64,000 nucleotides of DNA from contig JAYQWA010000001.1 of the NCBI GenBank assembly GCA_038148755.1, positions 243,533-307,532 on the forward strand, given 5' to 3'. Positions 35,473-43,586 of the stretch are shown piece after piece; within the stretch, counting starts at the first letter, position 1; the number at the start of each line of letters is the position of its first letter. This DNA comes from UBA5109 sp038148755. GTDB taxonomy: Bacteria > Pseudomonadota > Gammaproteobacteria > Pseudomonadales > Pseudohongiellaceae. The notes under the pieces are model-generated. The model had not been told where the DNA came from. It worked only from the letters and a program-made list of their open reading frames with translations, and made no database searches. A program made the translations under genes and the position numbers.

Positions 35473-36429
35473 ACGTAAACAGACAAAACCTACTCCTAAC
35501 ACGATAGCATCCCTGAATCTGATCAATGCCAATAGCGCTGCGGCTGAATTTATTGCTACGGCCAATACACCAAAACTCCAGAAAATTGATGCTTCCAATG
35601 TTCCAATTCCGCCGGGGAGTGGCAATAAAAATGCCAGACGCATCGCTACCAGTAATAATACAAACTGGCTTATATTCAGATGAATATCGAAAAAGCTTAA
35701 TACCAGATAAAGCTCAAAAAATGTCAAGAGCCAGCCGATCATGGATAACAAGAGTGCTGAGAATAACGCAATTTTATTTGTTAATAATTTGGTTAAGGAC
35801 TCTGTAGTGTTGCTTAGACGAAAATTGACTTCTGCAAGCCGTTTGCTGCTTAACCATCGTTGAGAAAATTTATTGATTTTTGTTTCCAGCGTTTCAGTGT
35901 AATGAATAAGCAGCCAAATACTGAGGCTCAATATTGACATAATCAGGCCTATTACCAGAGCGATGGAAAGCCAATCTGCCAGTTCTGCCTGAGTAAAAAA
36001 TAAAATTACAATGCCTAGCAGTAATACGAAGAAATTTGTCCAGAGCTCAAAGGCTCTGTCTGCGGCAACCGCTAATACAGAATCACCCGGAGAAATTAAA
36101 TACTTTTTCCAGAGTAAAAATATTTGCAGAGGCTCGCCACCAAATTGAGGACCTGGCGTGATGAAGCTTATACTTTGGCCAGCTTGCCGTAACAACAACA
36201 AATCGAAGAAATGCAGTCTTAAGTCCAGCCCTTTAGCCAGAACTTTCCAACGCCAAACGAAAACCAGAATGATTAGCAGGTTAATTGAAGACCAGTAAAG
36301 CCATTGTTTTACGGTTAAATTGGCAATGGCTTCAAAGATGGTGCCAAAGGGTAAATCATGACTGAGCCAGAAAACTAGAGTTAATGCGATTAACCAACTG
36401 AGAATTCTAAGCGCTTTATAGCTGATCAT
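35434..36429 (-). CDS. UPF0104/lysylphosphatidylglycerol-synthase-type membrane protein (flippase-like)
   Basis: A 331-residue inner-membrane protein with about seven to eight hydrophobic segments. The family signature is in ITPGPQFGGEPLQIFLL near 91-107 and LPLPGGIGTLEASIFWSFG near 272-290, the Pro/Gly-rich loops of the UPF0104 (AglD/LPG-synthase transmembrane region) family. Members that lack a catalytic synthetase domain, like this one, are suspected lipid or isoprenoid-glycan translocases. It starts at the stop of the CDP-alcohol transferase (1-bp sharing at 36429) and converges on the methyltransferase. Probably moves a lipid-linked form of the cluster product; that is inference. Confidence 0.85.
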   Translation of the reverse strand: MISYKALRILSWLIALTLVFWLSHDLPFGTIFEAIANLTVKQWLYWSSINLLIILVFVWRWKVLAKGLDLRLHFFDLLLLRQAGQSISFITPGPQFGGEPLQIFLLWKKYLISPGDSVLAVAADRAFELWTNFFVLLLGIVILFFTQAELADWLSIALVIGLIMSILSLSIWLLIHYTETLETKINKFSQRWLSSKRLAEVNFRLSNTTESLTKLLTNKIALFSALLLSMIGWLLTFFELYLVLSFFDIHLNISQFVLLLVAMRLAFLLPLPGGIGTLEASIFWSFGVLAVAINSAAALLALIRFRDAIVLGVGFVCLRLLQTKTVTIRNS

Positions 36430-37586
36430 TAGCCGCCGTCATATCTGTTTACCCAGTTATCATCCCATAGCCACAAACTGTATTTGCCGGTTCCAAGCTG
36501 CATGACCCAGATAACAAAAACTAGCATAACGGCATCAGATAGCTGCATCTCAAAAGAAATAAATAGCCAGGCTAGTAAGCAGGAAAGTATAACAGCGAAG
36601 AAACGGCCGTTTATGCCAAGTAAAATCATCAAGGTAGAAAAAAACAGGCTACATAACAGCACTGGGTTGATAGTTGAAAGCCCATCATTTAAAGGTGATA
36701 TTGAATTTATCCTGACCATAGTTAAACAAAATAATAAAACGAGTAATATTCTGAGTGCCGGTAAAAGTATGAATTGTGCTAGCCTGTCGAGAATTCGTAA
36801 AAGTTTATGGCCACTAGAATCTTCTGGTATCAGCCCACATACAGTGCACCAGTCAATAATAAAGCCTGCTAGCAAAGGCAGCATAAATGCAATTCCTGCA
36901 ACTGTGGTCGCTGGTGGTGAGAGAATTGGCCAGAGCACAACGGCAAGAAAACCCATTTGAAATCCTGCGACTGCTCTGCGAGCCATGTTAGTCGGCAAGT
37001 TGTGGACAGGCCTACCGCGCTTTAATCGCCAGTGGAGGCCCCACTGGAAAAGGTAGTAGGCAAGGCTGACAGACAGGTAGGACCAGTGAATCTGTCCTGT
37101 CCAAACAGCCAATAGTGGTGCGATTAGCAGGCCTAAAGCATCACACTCAGTATCTAATCTGGTACCTAGCAAGCTTTCTTGCTGTGTAAGACGGGCAACA
37201 AACCCATCAAGCCTGTCAATTATGGCAGCAAAAAAATAGCTAAGTGCTGGAATTAAAAGAATTTTTTCACTTAAGTTGGCTTGAAAAACAAATCCTCCGG
37301 TAAAAGCAATTAATAAGCCCCTTAGCAAAGTTAAGCGGTTCGCCCAGCCTAAATTGGGGTAAATAGCTGATTGAGCTGTTGAGTGGTTTAATTCGAGCAA
37401 TTTAATCGTTCTATGAACGAGTAAGCCCCACAGCAGGCTGGCTTGGACAAGCCAGTGGAATGTTGCCCTAACAGGCCATACAGACATAAAAATTACTGTA
37501 AAAACAATAAGTAACAAGAATCCTAGATAAGAAAGAGCTTTAGTTTCTGCTATCAAGGGGAGGGGTATTTGGTGTGGATAATTCAT
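36429..37586 (-). CDS. CDP-alcohol phosphatidyltransferase family membrane protein
   Basis: A 385-residue protein with about ten hydrophobic segments. It has an intact CDP-alcohol phosphotransferase motif: D124, D127-G128, A131-R132, G141, D145 and D149 with exact canonical spacing. It is longer than phosphatidylglycerophosphate synthases (about 180-200 residues): ~80 residues precede the motif domain and a C-terminal half of extra membrane helices follows. Such enzymes transfer a phosphoalcohol from a CDP-alcohol to a second alcohol, usually building phospholipids. Here the partner is unknown. It is the promoter-proximal gene of a two-gene unit with the flippase-like gene, convergent on the ribA-led run. 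Confidence 0.88.
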   Translation of the reverse strand: MNYPHQIPLPLIAETKALSYLGFLLLIVFTVIFMSVWPVRATFHWLVQASLLWGLLVHRTIKLLELNHSTAQSAIYPNLGWANRLTLLRGLLIAFTGGFVFQANLSEKILLIPALSYFFAAIIDRLDGFVARLTQQESLLGTRLDTECDALGLLIAPLLAVWTGQIHWSYLSVSLAYYLFQWGLHWRLKRGRPVHNLPTNMARRAVAGFQMGFLAVVLWPILSPPATTVAGIAFMLPLLAGFIIDWCTVCGLIPEDSSGHKLLRILDRLAQFILLPALRILLVLLFCLTMVRINSISPLNDGLSTINPVLLCSLFFSTLMILLGINGRFFAVILSCLLAWLFISFEMQLSDAVMLVFVIWVMQLGTGKYSLWLWDDNWVNRYDGG

Positions 37587-37789
37587 TAAATGACTATAAA
37601 ACAGGTATAAGGGCTATAGTTAGCTATTTGTTGTAACTTGGGTGCTTGCATCCCTTGTGTTATACAATTCTTGTTAAATCTTAAGTGGAAACGGCTTTAT
37701 TTCTCAAAAAAATGTAAAAAAGTGTGTTTTTTTGAAATTTAGACTAGACTTTTATGATGAAACTTGCCAATATCGCTTTTTAGGAGAGA

Positions 37790-37816
37790 CTGATAAATAG
37801 CTTAGTTATTTGTCAG
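37790..37816 (+). promoter_or_regulatory. Inverted repeat in the yjbE leader
   Basis: CTGATAAATA (37790-37799) can pair with TATTTGTCAG (37807-37816), with one G-U pair and a 7-nt loop, 34 bp upstream of the yjbE start. It may be an RNA hairpin affecting expression of the small exported protein, or an operator palindrome. Nothing identifies the regulator. Confidence 0.4.
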
Positions 37817-37850
37817 AACTGTTTAAGGTTATAAGTGAAGGAGTAAAATC

Positions 37851-38144
37851 GTGAGAATTCTCAGTAAAAAATTAGTTATTGCAATGATGGCTGTTTCAAT
37901 GGCTGTGTTCCCTGCCTTACGCGCTAATGCACAAGCTGGCGCTGGTGGCATTGCTGGTGTTAGCGCAACTACTGCTGTAATCGTGGGTGTTGTTGTTGTT
38001 GGCGCAATTGCTGCTTCTAATGGTAACAATAGCGGTCGACCAAATGTGTTCCCGACTATTCCTTCAGTTCCTTCAGAAGAACCTACAGCTACTACAACTA
38101 CTACTAATGGTGGTTCTACAACAACTACCACTACTACAAATTAA
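37851..38144 (+). CDS. yjbE: YjbE/GfcA-like small secreted Thr-rich protein
   Basis: A 97-residue exported protein: a signal peptide (about 1-27, ending LRANA), then a Gly/Ala/Val-rich hydrophobic segment (AGAGGIAGVSATTAVIVGVV), and a C-terminal Thr-rich tail (TATTTTT and STTTTTTTN). This matches the build of E. coli YjbE and GfcA (YmcD), small first genes of exopolysaccharide/group 4 capsule operons whose role is unknown. The GTG start at 37851 has GAAGGAG upstream. It is followed by an intrinsic terminator, then yjbH and yjbF, so it is probably expressed above them. The assignment rests on composition and context. Confidence 0.75.
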   Translation: MRILSKKLVIAMMAVSMAVFPALRANAQAGAGGIAGVSATTAVIVGVVVVGAIAASNGNNSGRPNVFPTIPSVPSEEPTATTTTTNGGSTTTTTTTN

Positions 38145-38166
38145 GTTTGTTTAGTAATTTGAGTAA

Positions 38167-38194
38167 TAAAAAAGGCGGCTTTGCCGCCTTTTTT
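38167..38194 (+). terminator. Intrinsic terminator after yjbE
   Basis: AAAAAGGCGGC pairs with GCCGCCTTTTTT around a TTT loop, a strong GC stem ending in six T residues. It lies 22 bp after the yjbE stop and ~52 bp before the yjbH start, so yjbH-yjbF depends on read-through or a promoter in the short gap. It is the clearest intrinsic terminator in the window. Confidence 0.9.
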
Positions 38195-38246
38195 ATGCCC
38201 GTAAAAAACGCTTGCCTCATTGTATTTTTCAGTTATAAATCAAGCA

Positions 38247-40328
38247 ATGAATCACATACTGAAATCATTCCTAGTTTCTTCAATAATTTTGTTGGTGCCT
38301 GTTGTCGCGAATGCCGCTGATTTCGGCACGACAGGACTGATTGATATCCCTAGTGCCAGAATGATGAATGATGGTGAATTCAAGATAGCCATGAGTAGGC
38401 AAACAGTGGCAGATATTTATTCCCTAAATTATCAGGTAACACCATGGCTGGAATCTACTTTTCGTTATACGATTTTTAATCCGGATGATGTCATGGGCTC
38501 TACCGATGATCTCTATGACAGAAGTTATGAGGTCAAATTACGCCTTATTCGTGAAAGAAGGTTGTTTCCGCAACTAGCAGTTGGGATTCGGGATGTCCTT
38601 GGTACAGGAGCCTGGGGCAGTGAATATCTGGTAGCAACTAAGTCTTTCGGTGCATTTGACCTTACTTTAGGAACAGGTTGGGGAAGGTTGGCAGAACGAG
38701 ATGTATTTAGTAATCCATTAGCTGATATTGCTGACGGATTCTCTACTCGTGATGCAGAAGTAGGAAGGGGCGGCAAAGTTTCTTTCGGTAATTTTTTCAG
38801 CGGGTCGGATGTTGGTGTATTTGGTGGATTAAGCTATGAATTGAAAGACTGGAACACACGTTTCTTGGTTGAATATAACTCGGATTCTTTTCAAAGAGAA
38901 CGACGATTCGGCACTATTCCTGATGCTTCACCTGTAAGTTATGGCGTGGAATGGGAACCAGTTAAAGGGTTTGCCATTGGTATAAACAGACAGCAAGGAA
39001 ATCAAACAGGGTTTTATATTTCAGCCTCATTGGAAACAAAAACAGAAGCACCACGCCGTTCCCAAAATCTGGTTGTCCCTGTAAGTTCTAATCTGGCTCA
39101 GGAAATTACCAGCCCTGAACTTAACTCCTGGTATGGTCGCCTCTTAGTCGATGTTGAAGGAGCAGGCATGTTGCTTCGATCTGCCGAATTATCTCCTGAT
39201 GAAAAATCAGTAAGATTTGAGATGTCCAATCAGCAATATAACTTGACGGCAGATAGCCTTAACCGCTTTTTGACACTGGCTGAAATTCATCTGCCTCCTC
39301 AGGTCGAAACCATAGAAGTTATTCTTAACGAAGGGGGGATACGCAGTAACGCGATACGTTATCAGCGCCAATTTGGTGATAGACAAAGAACCTGGCTGGG
39401 CGCAGAAGATTTAATTGAGGTAACACCAGGAACCCCCATAATTAATCCAACAACTACTACCGTTTATCGAATTCCTAATATAACCTTTGGAGCAGATTTG
39501 GCTACCCGGCTATCCTTGTTTGATCCTGACAGGCCAGCACGTTATCAAATCATGCTCAAAACCTCTGCCGCCATGGATCTGGGGAATTATGTGTCGCTAT
39601 TTGCCAGTTATAACTGGGATATTCATAACGACTTCGACACCATAACCCGAGATGCAAGTTCGGTTTTACCCCATGTCCGTTCTGATATAGCAAGGTATCT
39701 GAAAGAAGGTGATTCGGGGCTGGATAGCCTGTATTTACAGAAAAGAGGGAATTTGGGGAGAGATACCTATTACCGGGCTTATGCTGGGGTACTCGAAGAA
39801 ATGTATTCAGGTGTTGGTACTGAAATCCTGTACAGTCCTTTTGGCTCTCGCCTGGCTTTTGGTTTTAACCTGAACTGGGTAAAACAGCGCGATTACGATA
39901 AAGATTTTGACCTTTTGGATTACTCAGTGGTTACTGGCCATGTCAGTGCCTATTGGGCTACACCCTGGTACAACTATGATATAGCCTTACATGTAGGTCG
40001 GTATCTGGCGAAAGATAAAGGTGCCACTATTGAAGTACGCAGAACTTTCGATAATGGCTGGATGGTAGGTGCCTTTGCAACTTTCACCGATGTCTCTGCT
40101 GAGGACTTTGGGGAAGGCAGTTTTGATAAAGGTATCTATTTAAAAGTTCCTCTAGATCAAATTTTGCCAGGGAACACACGCAGCTCATACTCAAATACAA
40201 TTCGTTCTATCCAGCGTGATGGAGGCCAACGCCTAAATGGTTTTGGCTCAAGCTTATGGTACGATTTACGTCCAACGCGTTATGATGCGTTGAATAATTA
40301 TAAATTAAGAATGGTTCCTGGAGCATGA
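38247..40328 (+). CDS. yjbH: YjbH/GfcD-family outer-membrane exopolysaccharide protein
   Basis: A 693-residue YjbH-domain protein. A signal peptide (about 1-24, ending VVANA) leads into ADFGTTGLIDIPSARMMNDGEF, the family N-terminal signature (quoted in part: GLIDIPSARM). The rest has alternating aromatic/polar strands typical of an outer-membrane beta-barrel and ends near DLRPTRYDALNNYKLRM. YjbH proteins act in export or modification of exopolysaccharide. ATG 38247 gives the signal peptide directly and is preferred over an upstream in-frame start. The gene overlaps yjbF by 4 bp (ATGA). Confidence 0.93.
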   Translation: MNHILKSFLVSSIILLVPVVANAADFGTTGLIDIPSARMMNDGEFKIAMSRQTVADIYSLNYQVTPWLESTFRYTIFNPDDVMGSTDDLYDRSYEVKLRLIRERRLFPQLAVGIRDVLGTGAWGSEYLVATKSFGAFDLTLGTGWGRLAERDVFSNPLADIADGFSTRDAEVGRGGKVSFGNFFSGSDVGVFGGLSYELKDWNTRFLVEYNSDSFQRERRFGTIPDASPVSYGVEWEPVKGFAIGINRQQGNQTGFYISASLETKTEAPRRSQNLVVPVSSNLAQEITSPELNSWYGRLLVDVEGAGMLLRSAELSPDEKSVRFEMSNQQYNLTADSLNRFLTLAEIHLPPQVETIEVILNEGGIRSNAIRYQRQFGDRQRTWLGAEDLIEVTPGTPIINPTTTTVYRIPNITFGADLATRLSLFDPDRPARYQIMLKTSAAMDLGNYVSLFASYNWDIHNDFDTITRDASSVLPHVRSDIARYLKEGDSGLDSLYLQKRGNLGRDTYYRAYAGVLEEMYSGVGTEILYSPFGSRLAFGFNLNWVKQRDYDKDFDLLDYSVVTGHVSAYWATPWYNYDIALHVGRYLAKDKGATIEVRRTFDNGWMVGAFATFTDVSAEDFGEGSFDKGIYLKVPLDQILPGNTRSSYSNTIRSIQRDGGQRLNGFGSSLWYDLRPTRYDALNNYKLRMVPGA

Positions 40329-40879
40329 AAATAATTAAATTATTTTTGTTGTGGTTCATAATCGTGGGGGGGCTACAAGCTTGCAGCTTTCGTTCCACTC
40401 AACTTGATTTAATCAAGTCTGCATTCAACGGAGGGAATCAGGCTGTGCCTTATGAAGAGTTGGCCTGGACTCTCATTTGGTCTGGAAACAATCAAAACTT
40501 AATGCCAATTATCCCAAGGGATAGGAGTACAACTGATTTTATGAACAGAGAAGGGACTGTAGTTGTTTCATTTGACGGTTGGCAGGTAATTAAAGCAGAT
40601 GGCGTACTGCCTGATGAGTTAAATGTTGTCATTGAAAAAACACAGACAGGTCTGGATTATTCCACTGACGATGAAGTTTTTGCCAGCCATATTTGTGAAG
40701 AGTTTGCTTCAAGTATTCAAGGGACCACCACTGTTTGGGTGCAAAGCTGTGATAGTCCTGAAGGCCCTTATTCCAATGAAATAAGAGTAAATGCCAATGG
40801 AGCCATAACTTTATTGCAGTTTTTAATTCACCCCGAATATCCGATGGTGACATTGACCCCTAATAATTTAATTTTTTAA
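40325..40879 (+). CDS. yjbF: YjbF/GfcB-family lipoprotein
   Basis: A 184-residue lipoprotein: signal peptide ending in the lipobox LQAC (cysteine at about residue 20), then a YjbF-type domain with LAWTLIWSGNNQNLMPI and WVQSC...PYSNEIRV. In E. coli the order is yjbE-yjbF-yjbG-yjbH; here yjbF follows yjbH and no yjbG (GfcC-type) gene is present. The start overlaps the yjbH stop by 4 bp, so the two are coupled. Probably part of an outer-membrane exopolysaccharide assembly. Confidence 0.85.
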   Translation: MKIIKLFLLWFIIVGGLQACSFRSTQLDLIKSAFNGGNQAVPYEELAWTLIWSGNNQNLMPIIPRDRSTTDFMNREGTVVVSFDGWQVIKADGVLPDELNVVIEKTQTGLDYSTDDEVFASHICEEFASSIQGTTTVWVQSCDSPEGPYSNEIRVNANGAITLLQFLIHPEYPMVTLTPNNLIF

Positions 40880-41055
40880 ATTATTCTAGAAGTATCGCCA
40901 AGAGCTTGTAGTATCAGCAATATATACCCCCAAATACACCCTTACAAAATCTGGCTACCTCCGGATATTGTCGGACTCTTTGAGACTGTAAAAACAGAAT
41001 TTTGGAGTAAAAATAAGGAGTTAGAAGGAGTTTGGAAGCTTGGAAAATTTACTAA

Positions 41056-41131
<76 letters not shown>

Positions 41132-41137
41132 TTTTTT

Positions 41138-41255
41138 AAGCTATTACGCTTGGCAACGTTTCGTTAAAACCTAAATTTTAATCAGTCACTTAGTGTTTGT
41201 AAGCTCCTTCACAAAATTTAGCTTTTGCCTCACCTTGCCATCGCTCATAACGCTT
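41138..41255 (+). repeat. Repeat element copy A (conserved core in a covarying stem)
   Basis: About 118 bp. Left arm AAGCTATTACGCT; outer stem CTAAATTTT (41171-41179) pairing with AAAATTTAG (41213-41221); core TCAGTCACTTAG to GTAAGCTCCTTCA (41182-41211); right arm TTTTGCCT and ATCGCTCATAACGCTT. The inner pair CTTA/TAAG is conserved. It lies between the 5' end of tRNA-Phe and the 3' end of yggX, both minus strand, so unlike the other copies it does not follow a stop codon in its own orientation. Confidence 0.82.
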
Positions 41256-41372
41256 AATATTTAGTTTGAGTTGATTTAACAACTTTACAAATAAAGCGTC
41301 ATGCTTACAGCGCAAGCCGCGTATTAAACCTGCTGGGGGGTGCGTTAGTCAAGATTGTATTGAGATTTTACC

Positions 41373-41642
41373 TCAGTTTTCTGGGACGTAGCCTTCGGCT
41401 TCATCATGGTCTTCATTAGCAAAGAATTTATCCATTTCTGCAGTGAGATATTTACGGTCATCAGGGTTGATCATACTGAGGCCTTTTTCATTAATTAAGC
41501 GGGTCTGAAGTTGTTGCCATTCTTCCCAGGCCTGCTTTGAGATGTTTTCAAAAATATCCTGCCCCTTTGCGCCTGGATAAGGAGGAGTCAATAAAGCCTC
41601 CATTTCTTTTTGATATTTCCGACAAAAAACTGTTCTGCTCAT
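41373..41642 (-). CDS. yggX: YggX family oxidative-damage protection / Fe(II)-trafficking protein
   Basis: An 89-residue YggX protein, linked in Salmonella and E. coli to protection of iron-sulfur clusters. The conserved N-terminal TVFCRKYQKE with its single reactive cysteine (about Cys7), PPYPGAKGQDIFENISKQAW, and NPDDRKYL near 61 are present. It overlaps the mutY stop by 4 bp, the standard mutY-yggX operon. Pairing an Fe-S repair glycosylase with YggX is a conserved theme. Confidence 0.97.
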   Translation of the reverse strand: MSRTVFCRKYQKEMEALLTPPYPGAKGQDIFENISKQAWEEWQQLQTRLINEKGLSMINPDDRKYLTAEMDKFFANEDHDEAEGYVPEN

Positions 41643-42721
41643 AGTTCTTGGCTCAATTTTTTTAATAAGGTTTTTACTGGAGCCGCCAGCCCCAATTCTG
41701 TTGGTGAACTCAGATCATACCAGTGCCAACCCTGCTTCTCCATAAGCATGGAGGGCTCATTACTCAGCAGTAGAACTTTAGGCTGGATCTCCAGATGAAA
41801 ATGACTGAATGTATGCCGTAGCGTATCCCACGTAATCATTTTATTTTGAACAGTAAATCCATGAGTTTGTAGAAAATTGGATACATCATTATTGAGCTCG
41901 ATTTCCGGGAAACTCCATAAGCCTCCCCAAATCCCGTGAGGAGGTCTTTTTTCCAGCAAGACCTTCTCATCTGTTTTGCTTTTCAGAATCAGCATTTGCG
42001 TCGTTTTAACGGGAAGTTTCTTTTTAGGCTTCTTCCCTGGAAAATCCTGTGTTCTTTGTTCCAGATAAGCTTGACAGTTCTGTTGCAAAGGACAGATTGA
42101 ACAAGCAGGCTTACTCCGCGTACAGACTGTCGCACCTAAATCCATCATGGCTTGGGTATAAGATCTACAGTTCTTGGCAGGAGTATACTTTTCAGCCAAT
42201 TGCCAAAGCTGTTTTAGGGTAGTGCTTTGTTCAGCCCAACCTTCTACACAATGATAACGACTCAATACTCGTTTGACATTGCCATCAAGAATCGTTGCAT
42301 ACTGGTTATTAGCTAGCGCAAGAATGGCGCCGGCGGTTGAATTGCCTATACCGGGTAATTCGATTAACTGTTCAACAGAGTCTGGGAAGATGCCCTGCTT
42401 TTCATAATGAATGATCTTTGCCGCTTTATGTAAATTTCTTGCCCGGGCGTAGTAGCCCAATCCGGTCCAATGATGTAGTACCTTATCCTCGTCGGCCAAA
42501 GCGAGTTTTTTTATAGTAGGAAAGCTCTGCATAAATTTTTCATAATAAGGTATTACCGTAACAACCTGTGTTTGCTGCAGCATAATTTCAGAAACCCAAA
42601 CCCGATAAGGATTAGGATCTTGCTGCCAGGGCAAATTTTTTCGGCCGTGTTGCTGGAACCAGTTTAAAACGGCTTCGGTGAAAATGTCTGGTTCTGTATG
42701 ATCTAAAAGCATGATTTGCAA
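41639..42721 (-). CDS. mutY: A/G-specific adenine DNA glycosylase MutY
   Basis: MutY removes adenine mispaired with 8-oxoguanine. The 360-residue protein contains the helix-hairpin-helix LPGIGNSTAGAIL near 115-127, catalytic Asp in ILDGNVKRVLSRY near 140, and the [4Fe-4S] ligands in CTRSKPACSICPLQQNC (Cys-x6-Cys-x2-Cys-x5-Cys, near 197-213). A C-terminal NUDIX-like 8-oxoG recognition domain follows. ATG 42721 is used; ATG 42712 (MLLDHTEP) is possible. Operon with yggX; divergent from hisB. Confidence 0.97.
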   Translation of the reverse strand: MQIMLLDHTEPDIFTEAVLNWFQQHGRKNLPWQQDPNPYRVWVSEIMLQQTQVVTVIPYYEKFMQSFPTIKKLALADEDKVLHHWTGLGYYARARNLHKAAKIIHYEKQGIFPDSVEQLIELPGIGNSTAGAILALANNQYATILDGNVKRVLSRYHCVEGWAEQSTTLKQLWQLAEKYTPAKNCRSYTQAMMDLGATVCTRSKPACSICPLQQNCQAYLEQRTQDFPGKKPKKKLPVKTTQMLILKSKTDEKVLLEKRPPHGIWGGLWSFPEIELNNDVSNFLQTHGFTVQNKMITWDTLRHTFSHFHLEIQPKVLLLSNEPSMLMEKQGWHWYDLSSPTELGLAAPVKTLLKKLSQEL

Positions 42722-42820
42722 GTGTAATGATTCTATGGCTTTTTTTCACATTAAAAGTCGTTTGGCAGTATAATTATGCTTTTGATAAATCTGCTATAGG
42801 CAGAAGAGACAGAGGCAGTG

Positions 42821-43414
42821 ATGTCTGAACCAAGAACGGCCACCATTGAAAGAAATACCAATGAAACACAGATCAAGGTAAGTGTGAACCTTGATGGTAC
42901 TGGCGTTTTTAAAATTGAGTCAGGTTTGCCTTTTCTTGAACATATGCTTGAGCAGGTGGCACGCCATGGCCTGGTCGATATAGACATCGTTGCCAATGGC
43001 GACCTTGAAATAGATGCCCATCACACCGTCGAAGATTTAGGCATTACACTCGGACAGGCGTTCGATAAGGCCTTGGATAAAACGGGTATAAGACGTTACG
43101 GCCATGCTTATGTGCCCTTGGATGAAGCATTATCAAGAGTCGTCATTGATTTCTCAGGCCGCCCTGGCCTTGAATATGACATTCCTTTCTCGCGTGGCAC
43201 AGTTGGTGATTTTGACGTTGATTTATTTTATGAATTTTTTCAGGGCTTTGTTAATCATGCCAAAGTGACTTTGCATATTGATAATCTCAAAGGAAATAAT
43301 GCCCATCACCAAATTGAAACTGTGTTTAAGGCTTTTGGGCGTGCCGTGCGTATGGCTGTGGAGCTTGATCCGAGAATGCAGGGCACTATCCCTTCAACGA
43401 AAGGAAGCCTCTGA
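42821..43414 (+). CDS. hisB: Imidazoleglycerol-phosphate dehydratase (monofunctional HisB)
   Basis: HisB dehydrates imidazoleglycerol phosphate in histidine synthesis. The 197-residue monofunctional enzyme has the metal-binding motifs FLEHMLEQVARHGL near 36-49, DAHHTVEDLGI near 68-78 and the second set NNAHHQIETVFKAFGRA near 163-179. ATG 42821 is preferred over the adjacent GTG. In relatives hisH-hisA-hisF follow directly; here a repeat element (copy B) starts right after the stop and hisH follows 172 bp later, and hisA is absent. Confidence 0.97.
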   Translation: MSEPRTATIERNTNETQIKVSVNLDGTGVFKIESGLPFLEHMLEQVARHGLVDIDIVANGDLEIDAHHTVEDLGITLGQAFDKALDKTGIRRYGHAYVPLDEALSRVVIDFSGRPGLEYDIPFSRGTVGDFDVDLFYEFFQGFVNHAKVTLHIDNLKGNNAHHQIETVFKAFGRAVRMAVELDPRMQGTIPSTKGSL

Positions 43415-43415
43415 T

Positions 43416-43534
43416 TAGCTATTGCGCTTGCTAATACTTTGTTAAAAGCAAAATTTAATTCAGCCACTTACTGGTTTGTAAGCTCCTTCATTAAATTTTG
43501 CTTTTGCCTGATCTTAGCTTCGCACAGAACGCTT
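43416..43534 (+). repeat. Repeat element copy B (conserved core in a covarying stem)
   Basis: About 119 bp, starting 2 bp after the hisB stop in hisB orientation. Left arm TAGCTATTGCGCT; a perfect 16-bp outer stem AAAAGCAAAATTTAAT (43444-43459) with its complement at 43490-43505; core TCAGCCACTTACTGG to GTAAGCTCCTTCA; inner stem CTTAC/GTAAG; right arm TTTTGCCT and GCTTCGCACAGAACGCTT. Its stem sequence differs from copies A, C and D but is fully paired. Confidence 0.87.
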
Positions 43535-43586
43535 TTTTTGACATTGACGATCAACGAGTATTGATAAATTTAATCGAAAAAATTCA

